Assembly (NCBI RefSeq): GCF_000003815.2
Contig: NC_049980.1
Location: 31,965,779-32,029,778 of the forward strand
DNA from: Branchiostoma floridae
Lineage: Eukaryota; Chordata; Leptocardii; Amphioxiformes; Branchiostomatidae
DNA length: 64,000 bases
Reading direction: 5' to 3'
In this document: one piece after another, positions 49,801-61,800 of the stretch
Layout: every line of letters begins with the position of its first letter
How positions within the stretch are numbered: position 1 is the first letter of the stretch
Notes under the pieces: model-generated
The model's database searches: none
What the model saw: the letters and a program-made list of their open reading frames with translations, nothing else
What the model was told of the DNA's origin: nothing
Position numbers and translations under genes: made by a program

Positions 49801-52800
49801 GTGTCCTGTTCATCCTATGTAAGATCATTGTGCCATGTTGATTTGATTATATGGATGATATCCTGTGGGAATCCCAAAACTGATACGAGCGTGCGGATTT
49901 AACAAAGTTTGGCCTTCAACAAGTTGCATTCATTATGAAATCTAAGTTAGCAAGATACAAAACACAGGGTTTATGAGGGGATACGTTTATCAATAGGCAG
50001 ACGAGACCTGGGCAATAGTGGATGTACAGAGTTGACGCCCTTAGTCTGCACTTATCTATTTCCACACGTTTCTCCACAGGGGACCACTGGTGGCATGTGG
50101 ACTTAGACCGACAGTGGGCCATCGACAGGGTGACTGTTGTCAAACCAGTCTCCGTCAACCTTAACCCCTTCTTCATTCACATCGGCGACAACGGGCAGAA
50201 CGTGTCAGCCAACCCCCAATGCGGACAGTACCACAGCATCGCCGCCAACCAGTCGGAGGTGACCATCTCGTGCGCTGGCATACGGGGTCGGTATGTGGGG
50301 ATCCGTCTGACCCAGCTGGGAGTGCCGCGGCGGCTGGAGTTCAGCGAACTCGAGGTTTATCCCGTCTCAGACGAAGGTAGCGCAAGTTTTTACCTTTATT
50401 CTCGGTATAACCTATACCCATTTCTGAAAACGGGGTGTTTAGGTATATCAAATCGAAGGACGGTGATTTCAAACTGCAATATGTTGAAGGTACTTACGAA
50501 TGTATGATGCAAATCAACCCCTTGTTTTTTTATAATTGGTATCTACTAGTATTTCTTCCACTCTACGTTGCTAATGTCACTTATATGCCATTTTTTATTG
50601 TGAAAAACACTGGAAGTGTAAAAATTATGCAATTATTTTCCAATTTACGCGACTTGCATTTAAATATGGCCGAGGTCTGAAAGAAACTATGGGTAGCTTA
50701 GCATTCATAGGTTAAGTTTTTATTGGAAAAAGTATTGTTATATCAACTTGACCTCATTACCTTTCTTCTGCAGCCAATATCGGAGGAATAAACGTGGCGG
50801 CCGTGTCCAGTGGTGGTAGGTGTGTGGACGCGTCACAAAACGTCGCTACCTGTGGCGGCATCATCGACGGTCAGCTGACGCCGAGACCAGGGCAGCTCGG
50901 CTGGCTGAGTTCGCAGGGCGTTGGCTCGTGGGTTCAGCTGAAGTTTGATGGGTACTACTTCATCAACCGGGCTAAGATCGCACAGTCTACATGGGTCACA
51001 GGCCAAATCAGGACAATGAGGCTGACGTTTGATGACGGGTCCTATGAAGACGTGAGTTCCTAACCTTACCTTAGACCCTTTAAAAATATTAATTAATTCT
51101 CCATTGCCTCTTTTCGTGACACGCCGGGCCGCTTGCCTAGTACTATTCTCGTCTCCCTCCCATTGCCAATCTCGGTCCAATTCTATTTCAGTTCCCCACT
51201 GAGGCCAACAGACTTGATTCTTAGCTTTCGTGTGCGTTTATAATTACCCTGGAATATTTCTGCAAGTGTAGGTCGTTGGCCCTACGCCTAGCTCCTTTGA
51301 CATACTGCTGTCCAGGATACAGATAATTGCGTATAACGCTGGCTCCTAATAGCTAATGGTGATGATGAATGTTGTGCGCTACTTTTATATCTGTATCTGT
51401 GAGAGGAATTGATGATCATATGGCATTCACAGTTGAAACAATTTCACATGTTGCTGACATTCTCTGTGGATGTACGAACCACAGGTTGAACTCAGTCAGC
51501 GTGAAGGAAGCGACCAGTACGACGTGACCCAAGTTTACTACGACGACTTCATCTTCAAGACGACCAAAACAGACTCCGTGAAGATGACTGTGCTCACCAC
51601 GTATGCAGCCTCCACTAGCGGCTTCATTGAGGCCCAGTTCATCACTGCTTATCCTGAAGGTGAGGGCGTTTCTTGAAAACAAAGATTCAGAAAAAAACTG
51701 AGGTTGAAACGAGATCTCTCATTAGTATTTTTTTACTTACCACTTGTGGGACTGATGATTATAAAAAAATATAAGTTATTGATTTATAAAAACATCTACG
51801 TTTCAGACTTTGAATTGATACCAGCCCTCGCCAGATTCCGGCAACATTTCGACAGGAGGTCCGGAATGCCGGTACTCACAGAAGCGTCTAATTTGTCTCT
51901 TGCTGACTGCGCCATCAGGTGTTTGGAAGAACCCACATTTTTCTGCCAGTCGTTTCAGTACGAGGCTGGTATAAGGCACTGCGAGATGTTTGGATGGGCG
52001 CCTCCTAAGGATGGACTGGGAAGATTGGTGATGGATTCAAGCGTCTCGTATTTTGAGAGGAATTTCGAAAGTTAGTATTTGTGGAAGTGTCATATTTCTT
52101 AGTATACTTATTGAAAAAATGTTCTATAACCTGTCTTGCTAAATGCAGAGAATTATCGTTTAGCATAACGTCTCTTTCAGCTCTAGATAGGATTCAATTG
52201 ATATTGTCCATTCTTCCCATAGAAAATCTATTTTCTTATTTCCAGCTTATTTCCTGTTCGAATGGACTCCAACCCCGCGCATGACCTGCTCGTGTATGTA
52301 CGCGAACAGCGCCACACGTGTACCACAGATAGGCCCGTGTTTAGCGCAGAATCCTCGAAATCACTGGCTGCACACTGCAGAGGGAACTCTTCGAAACGGA
52401 GAAACTTCGCAGTGTCTTGAACTTCTTGCCGACAATGTAGTTATCACGGCAGCCTGCTCACCGATCAGAGAATCTATATTGTTTGAAGTCATTGATGACG
52501 CCCTGAGCTGGAGGGTGTTGGGGAGAGAGGTCTGCTTTGACAACAGAGACGGTGTGGTAGAGCTGGTGAACTGTTCCGATGTTCAGAATGTTTTGTGGAA
52601 ACTACCGTTACACGAGGTAACTGAGTTGGTGACGATGTCTACACCATGTGACGCCAGAGAAGGTAAATCCGTGTGGCCGGTTCTGTACCATTCCCGCATC
52701 CACTTTTGCATGGCTACTTGTAAGGAGTTGGTAGTAATTTTGTTGAGATGAATGGCGAATGACGAAATATAATCTGAAATGTCTGAGCCGTCAACAATCA

Positions 52801-55800
52801 GCCCAGTTGCTTGACCTGTTCTGTATTATGTAGCAAACATTATTTGACTTTTGTTCCATCATCTAGTTAATTGATTGTTTCATTCATTTATTGACTTATT
52901 GATTGATTGGTTGATTAATTGATTGGAGAATTATTTGCTTATGAAGTCACAGTAATACATTGCTTTCTTGGTCGATCATTTAATTGATTGAACATCATTT
53001 GCACATTTTCAGACCCGACAACAAATGTAACGGGGATCTTGGTAGAGGAAGTTGGGCCTGGCGCAGTGTCGGCACACTGGAACGTATCAGACATGCCTGA
53101 GTACGCATGTGAATCAAGGTAGGTCCACAGCACGCGTCATGTCTTGTAGACCTCACAAGCATTGCCGTTCCAAAAACACCAGAATTTGTCAGGTTTGTGA
53201 CAGGGTAGTGACAGCAAAATCCTATGATCATGTGATACCCTCGATCAATGACAATGGGAGTCGTAGCCGCCATACTGACATGTGACGTCATGGGTCGGCC
53301 TTCTTGAAGCCTACCAGTTGATCCATCTAGACAAATCATAGAACCTCAGTAACACTGAATAAAGATACTCTTTTTACACAACCAGTGATTTATTCTCACC
53401 GACGTTTNNNNNNNNNNNNNNNNNNNNNNNNNNNNNNNNNNNNNNNNNNNNNNNNNNNNNNNNNNNNNNNNNNNNNNNNNNNNNNNNNNNNNNNNNNNNN
53501 NNNNNNNNNNNNNNNNNNNNNNNNNNNNNNNNNNNNNNNNNNNNNNNNNNNNNNNNNNNNNNNNNNNNNNNNNNNNNNNNNNNNNNNNNNNNNNNNNNNN
53601 NNNNNNNNNNNNNNNNNNNNNNNNNNNNNNNNNNNNNNNNNNNNNNNNNNNNNNNNNNNNNNNNNNNNNNNNNNNNNNNNNNNNNNNNNNNNNNNNNNNN
53701 NNNNNNNNNNNNNNNNNNNNNNNNNNNNNNNNNNNNNNNNNNNNNNNNNNNNNNNNNNNNNNNNNNNNNNNNNNNNNNNNNNNNNNNNNNNNNNNNNNNN
53801 NNNNNNNNNNNNNNNNNNNNNNNNNNNNNNNNNTTCAGTTCACATACATATGTAAATACTTTTCGTTTTGTGACCGCATCTGAACTGTGAGCAGCGACAT
53901 CTGTCCTGCAGGCACAATGTGACCCAGTCAGTATCGCCATGAAGAAGGTGACAGCCGGTCACCGAAACGTCGGTGAGAATAAATCACTGGTTGTGTAAAA
54001 AGAGTCTCTTTATTCAGTGACGTATCAACCTGATGAAACTGTTCACGGATCTCAGTAACACTGTGTCAGAACTACAGGTATGTTCATGTTGTGCTCAAAA
54101 CGAATGAGATAAAGGGACGTTTTAACAAGCAACTATCAATTGGTAACTGTTTGACGTGTTTTCCGCAGTACCGTGCTAGTTGCTCAGACAAACCTTGGGA
54201 CCAGTTTGACGACGAGCTGGAATGTTTCTTGGGACACGGATTTTTTCAACTTCACCCATCTTGAGCTCGAAGTCTCGTACCTGTTGGAGGTATACCTCAT
54301 GACACCAAGAAGCCACATCTACCTGTCTTACTCAAGAACAATAATGCTACGAGGTAGGACCTAGTCATCGCGATCATCTACCACTTTTGATTAGTTAATG
54401 TTAGTTATATCGTAGCAATATGCTTGTTTTTGTTTTTCTAGACACAAAGACGACGTTTCACTTTATCAAGCTTTCAAACTTTGCCGACGCCATTGTGTTC
54501 TCGTTCATTCATGTTCTTATAAACAAGTTGCTTTAAAGTCGGTAATCTAAGACAATGTCGACTCATGATTGTGACCTTGCCGTGTACTCCATTTATACGG
54601 TATTTGAAAATTTCATACAAATTTTCGTTTAATATGATGACAATATCTAATTACAATAATTGACAAAAAAATTACATTTGTAAAAATCAATGCATTATTT
54701 TTTGCGTGCCTGTCTGTGTTTCCGAATATTTTTTACTCTGAATGGATTCTTATGATATGTGAACCTTCTAGGAAACGACGTGCAGATTCACAACCTGACG
54801 GTATCCCTGGTGACAGATGACGGTTTTTACGTCACCTGGAACGTCACTTCTTCTCTAGTGATCGGGTATCAGGTTACATATCATCTGATGGACAGTGAGA
54901 AAGTTGACCAGCTGTACGTGCATCATCCAAAAGTGCATTTGCGGGAGCTCCTGCCAGGTGTTGAATACAACGTGTCCGTAAGAGCCATCACTACAGTATT
55001 TGAGGGTAGCGCCAGCAGTCTCCAACAATACACTGGTAGGTAAAGAAAACGTATGTCAAGCAAGATAGAAGACGTAGTAGAAAAAGATTTTGAACACGCT
55101 GACATCCAGGTAAAAGATACGGCGACAGGTACTGGATGCTACCAGAAACGTATGACAGTTTCCAGAATCTATCACGCTGCTTGAGTAACTGCTATTCCGC
55201 TTGCATTTTTGATGTTGTTATTTCACTTCTTTACTTAATAAAAATATGACCTCGGAGTATTTTTGAATTTCGTTTTATTTTTTACTTCTTTTCACAGTTG
55301 TGGACTCCCCGCGTGATTTCCGTGCCGTGACCGTGACGGACCGATCCGCTACTCTGGTCTGGGCGGCGCCTGATGGCGAGGTTGTGGCCTACCTGCTGGA
55401 GCTCATATCGGTCCTTGCTCCATCAGAGGCAGCAAACATTTCCCTGAGTAACAGCCTAACAACAGCGGATCTAACCGGGCTAGCCCCACTCCAGCCTTAC
55501 GTCGCCAGGCTCTACGCCGTTGGTCACGCAGGCGTTAGCGGTGGTGTGTTTGTTCCATGGATAACAGGTTAGAACCTTAATGAGGAAAATGAATTGCTTC
55601 TAGACAGAAAAGTGTCGTTAAAATAATCTACCATCCACTCTAAGACGTTGTCATGAAAATGTACCGTACGAATAGCGTACATGTTACACTTACTGTATAG
55701 AAAGGTTTATTAATACGTCACATGTCACATATCATATCAGTTATAATTATTCTCTTACAAATTATGATATGTAACGCCCAACAATCCCACAATGGCTAAA

Positions 55801-58800
55801 AAAACATCAACATAAATGTAGATGAACAATAAGACCATGTTAGCATGATAGTCCAGCTGTGTTGGTAAATCATGGGGAAATAAAGATTTTACTTAACCAA
55901 AACAGAAAAATAGTTAGGACTTAAAAGACAAATTTTCGACTGACTCCATCAGCTTTATTTCATTGAGTTGACCCGTCTGCTGCAGATTTGTCCCATATAT
56001 TTTACCTGTGTTGGCTGGGTAAATTTAGTTCCTCCATTATAAGATAATCTATTCTTCACGCAACCCAGGCGCGGCTTCTGAGCAGCAAACATCAATGACA
56101 TTAATGTCTACGGGCGTTTCATCTACAGAACCTACCAGTAAGTGTGTCCAGTCGTTTCTCTTCCTGCCATTGTAGTTTTGCAGCAATCTTGGCAATGTTC
56201 GCAAAGTCCTCCTTCAGGTAGCCAATAATTTTGCATGTTGTTTTATATGGCGACATGTTTCCAACCAGAACTCCTCCCTCGTACCTTCAAAAACGATTGT
56301 TTTGTCAATAACTATGGAAAGTATGTCGTGACTTGTTATGCTCAATTCATGTCTTATGAAGTTGATATACATTCGTCAGCCCATGTAGTGAAAGATATAA
56401 CATGAGATCATCACCTGCGTCAATATGTGCGAACTAACAATTTGAACAATTTTTTTTCCTAGTTGCTACTTCAGCATCCACACCAGCTCGATCTACAACA
56501 GAGAACGTCGTGCCAGATACAACGGATGACATTTCAGATGGTATGATTTTGTATATATACTTTCTCTGAGTCAGAGGTATAGTTGAGTCAGAATTAGGAC
56601 AATATAAGGTTGACGACAAAGTGCTAACGTTTCACCATTTCACTCTCGCTAGTCTTTGCTGACATTGTAAATAATGCATTAACTTTCATTCCTACCCAGG
56701 CCAAGGAGGAATCCAGGAAAATGATCTCGATAACGAGGAGCTAAGTGAGGACGGGTTTGGAGGTTTTGGACCACCACCGAGTGATGAATCGTGGGAATCC
56801 GAAAACCCCAAACAGGACTCTGAAGTCAGCAGCATTTCGGATGCTGAGACTGACGGTTAGTTTCCGGTTTACAGATTGTTGCACTGATAAGATCGGCATG
56901 TCATGGGTATCTGAGCAAACTGTAATGTCAGTGGAAGTCATATCAACACTTGACTAAAGCAAGACAGTTACAGAGATACACAAGCACGCCCAAATAACGC
57001 CATAATCATCGAGACGTTTCGTTTTTAGATCAACACCAACCAGATGCAGACCAGACTCCTCCTGACGAAGTTGCTGACGACACGAGTCAGGTAATATGCA
57101 CATATTGGGTGAAGAAAAAAGGTAATATGGGAGCTCCGCTAGGCAAATTCCTCTCCGTGCAGCTCATCATAAAATCAAGCTGGGGGAGATCTCATTTTGA
57201 AATCACTGGTAATCAAGGGTTCTTTGGCTTCTAGAATTGATACGTCCAACGGTCGAACGAGTCGCGTTAGATTTTACGTGCTGCTTGTGTCACCATTTGT
57301 TGTCCAGACGGTAGTATAGCAAAGAGGATCTCTAGATTATGGCGAGTGGTACAGAACATGACATCACCCTGTCAATACCAATACAGTATCTGTTGGGATT
57401 GTACAAATTAACAGGTTTAAACGTTTCTACCATACTTTAAGTTCACACATGGCTTCACTTTCCTTTTTTTGTTTTCAGTATATACACAAAGGTATATACT
57501 AATATCCCCATATATAATACAAACACAGCCCTGTTTTGAATAAGTTTTTCTGTTCTGCGGTGTCCAGATTTTCCCGCCATTGATGGTCGAAGGTCTCGCC
57601 ATCCCCGCCATTGATATCGTGGATGTCAATAACATCGCGGCAGCGGATCCAGTGGCACTTGTACAAGCACTAGCCGGAGAAATGAAGTCGGTAAGTATAA
57701 CAAAGGCCAAAAATGGTTGCATCATTATTGTTGAATATCAATTGTAACAAGTGTCTTCAGCATAAAGTCTTTCTTATACTAAAAACCAAGCAACTATTAC
57801 ACGTACCATGTTAATCCATATGAGAAATATGTGTGTTTGTCACAATAGGATTTGGATGATCATTCTGTTATTCCTGAGAGTGATGACAAAGCTTTGAGCG
57901 ATAGGGTGAGTATTTAGCCATATGTTTTTCCGATCTGCGTTGCTTTTTGGCGATATCCGGTTAACAGTGCATTTTGTCGAGTTTGACGTTATCCAGTATT
58001 ACGTCAAATCATGTTGTAATCTCATAGTTCACCCACTTTTCAACTGCAATTCAAGCAAATCAATTATGAAGGTTTGTAAATTGCCGTTCTATATGTTTTT
58101 TGTTTATTCACATATCTTATCAATGTATTTCTCCTGTTGATTTCAATTCTTAATGTCATAATGCGCTTCAGACCTGCAAAGAGGCCTTTGATATACTAAC
58201 AATTGCATCCGAGCGTTTGAGGACCGCAAACGCTGCCACCGTCCTTGTCCAGTTAGGTGAAGCTGTCATCAAAGCGTGTAAAGACAAATCACTGGAAGTA
58301 AAGGTTCGTTTTTGTGTGCCAATGAGTAACTAAAATCCTATAGCTACATGTTGTCTTTTACGCTCGTCACTTAATGCTAGTGGAAGATTTGAATATTCAA
58401 GGAATATTTCAGGTAACCCGAAAAATGTGATGTATACGTATGTGTGCACCAATGCGAATTCTTCGTCGGCTGTTATATATGAATATATTTTCTTTAGATT
58501 TAGAGTCATTGAAATTGCAGACAATACAATAAATGGAAACCCAGACAGTTTAGCCACTGATTTTTAACCCAACTGTTTGCATCCAAAGCTTACCTACATC
58601 ACTGTTCTGGACAACCTGAACGATGACCTTGCGAGACAAGTAGTGACGACGGAAGACGTGACACGCATCAGTACAGGTAAGATGATGTCGATGTGTTTTG
58701 ATGGTCTAAATCTGACTATTCAATTTTTACAGCAAAGCAAAAGCTTGAAGCCCCTTAGCATCCACTGTCACCACTTCTGTATACAGCCCTGTACCCATGT

Positions 58801-61800
58801 GCCCTAACCTGATTTGATTGTGATTCAGACATGTTACGATCCGTTGGACACGTCTTCCATGAAGCCCTTGGTCAGGCAGACGACGATTCGATCACGAATG
58901 ATGACTTTTTGTTGTCACCTGAGGAGAGAGAAGCTCGGAGACGGCGAATGAAAGAAGAACGTGACCAAATGGTATATTAATTTTTTTCGTATTTGTTTGC
59001 TGTAATGTTTTTTGATGACTTATTTATTTATGATGTTGTACCTTCCATCTTGGGAGTACAGTATACCATTTTTTATTTCCATTGGATTTTTTTGTAATGT
59101 TTGAAACTGAACTGTCATAATCAAAATTGCTGTTCATGATGATCAACATTATTTACGTCTATGCCAACATTCTGATATCATTGGCAGAAACGAACCGTTG
59201 TTGCACGAGGCCGTAAGATTCTGAACGATATGGCGGAACTTCTGAGAAGAGAGTTGAGACCGGGAGGCCCAGCAATACGCATTGACACCGACAGTCTCAG
59301 CCTGCAAGTACAGAAAATCCGTGGAAAGGATCTGGCAGATCATCGGCTGAACGGCACAGGCGTGAACACGGCCTTTCCCTCTGCTGAAACACTGTTTCAA
59401 GGCTTTGTGCCCAGGTATATTGACGCTAAGGTATGTGACACAGTCTTTTAACATTGAACACTGACATCTTGTTACAGCACTGAGCACATTCCATACTTGT
59501 CGATTGTCGTGTGTGTCTGGACAATTTTCTGCAATATGATAGGTAACAGACAGTATCATTATGTGTTTCTAAATACTTATATTCGCTTGAAAATCCCTCC
59601 CATGGGAAAGCCACGACCTACTGATGTTCAGAAGGGAAATATATGAAGACAATGAAGAGACATTCGGTAGATGTTGATGGGAGGCTTACAGTTTATATTT
59701 TTCCCTCGTATTCCATGAGATGTTGCAAATCTTCCATCGTCTGCTGTACTTTAAGTAAACGATTTCCTTATATGTTCATATTGAGTGCATCTTGCTTTGC
59801 CTCCAGGTCATCAGTTTCCATGACAACCCTTTCACGTGGGGAAACAACTCAAATATCATCAACTCTGGTGTCCACGACATCTCTCTGATACCATCGACCG
59901 TGTCCCCCGGGGAAATAAGAGACACAGAAGAGGATATCCTGATCACTATCGCCACCAATGGAGCAGACTCTTCCAGCGGACTGGTTTATGAAGTAGATTC
60001 CACCGGCAATGGGAGCGTGGTGCACCATGTTTTCAACATCTCAGACGTAGATGATGCTTTCGTCGTCCAAGTCACTGCGATGAACAGGAGTTCCAGAATA
60101 TCCGTGTTCGGGAGAGGAGAAGGCTTGGCCCATAGTAAAAACTGTGAAGTATGTTTGACCTGGCAGGACTGGAAACCGACTGCCTCCCATCATGGCGCTC
60201 CTGAGTCTCGGTCTGTCATGTTTTTCGTGTCGGGAAATAATCATACCGGGAGATACTACGTCGGGGTAGACGTTGCTGGTGAGAAACCCTTCTTTTTCTA
60301 CAACGTGAATCAAGCCTAGCAGATCCATGTAATAGATTGAGGTAGTATCGACCGAAATAAGTGTGTGTGACAATTTCCATCATACATGAAATAAGTTCAT
60401 TTTCTTGGAATGGTTTAATGCCTTGCATTGAACAGACCCGTAAAAAAATAGGATAATTGAGCGAGAAGGTCAGAGTACAACACATTGGTCTATTAAAGAC
60501 TGAGGCTGGTTAAATGTCAACTTGTACAGGTTTCACTGTACATACAAATATGTTTTATGACATTCTCATCACAACGTCTATCTAGGTATGGACGATGTCT
60601 ACCAAGATGCAGTCGATGACGGCGTACTTCTTGTGGACCCAGCTGATCAGTCCAGTTTAAGCCTGAATGGGACCCAGTTCTACAGCCTGAAGGTGCTGCG
60701 TCTGAGCTGTCGTTATTGGGCGGAGGACACAGAGAGCTGGCTTCCCAAGGGATGCAAGGTAGGACTTGATCTATTTTCCATTGTTATTTGTGTCATGTTG
60801 GTCAAGCAACGTTTCTGATGCTTTGGTAATCAAGAAGCCAAGTATGAAGACATATCTAATTTTGCCGCGCCGCACTACGTTTGTAACAGTTGTTGTGTTG
60901 ATGAGCATCCGCAATTATCACCTGTAACAGTTGAGTACACAGGACGCAAGCACATAGGTATCACAAAGAGGAGATTTTATATCCTGACACCAATGTGAAG
61001 GTAAAGATTTCTGAGTAGTTAGCATGGCCTGGACAGTTCGTTAGAACGGGTCAAAAATTGGTTGGGAAAATTATTTTTCCATTACACCTATGTCGTCTCC
61101 TAGGTACACCCTACGTCCACAGTCACTGAGACTGTCTGCGCCTGTAATCACATGACAGCATTCGGGGCTGGCTTTGTCACCGCGCCAAACACGATTGACC
61201 TGACCACCGTGTTTGACAAGTTCGCGGACATAGGGAACAACGCAGGGGTCTTCGCCACCGTGCTGACGACATTAGCTCTGTACTTTGTCGGGATCATCTT
61301 TCTAAGGAGAGTGGACAAAGCCGGAATGAAGAAGGTAAGATTGTAAAAAAAAACATCCTCTGAATGAGAGCAGAATGAGATGTTCCAATTTCATTCAATT
61401 GATATACAATTTCGTAGCGAAATAATATAGCATGTAATGCACAAAAGCAAATACACGTGCATTAAGTCAATCATCGAAGTGGCGTGATCTGATCATCCAA
61501 GCACAATGTCACTGTCACTGTCACAACCCACTGGCGTTATTTATCGCAATGATGACGTGGGTTAATTTGGGATAAAATCCTTCTAAATAGTTTGTCTTTT
61601 CTTTGGCAGTTGATTGTCCATAGCCTACCAGACAACCGCTCCACGGACACGTACTATTACAAGATGACAGTATACACCAGTCATGGCAGAGGGTCTGGAA
61701 CTAAGTCCAACGTGGCCTTCTCATTGTTTGGAGACAGTGGGAGTACTGGAGTTAGGGTGTTCAAGCAAGACCCGGAGGTAAGTATTCAACATAATGCTGT

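Noticed and set aside
53374-53940. Open frames spanning the N gaps
   Set aside because: They consist almost wholly of unknown bases.
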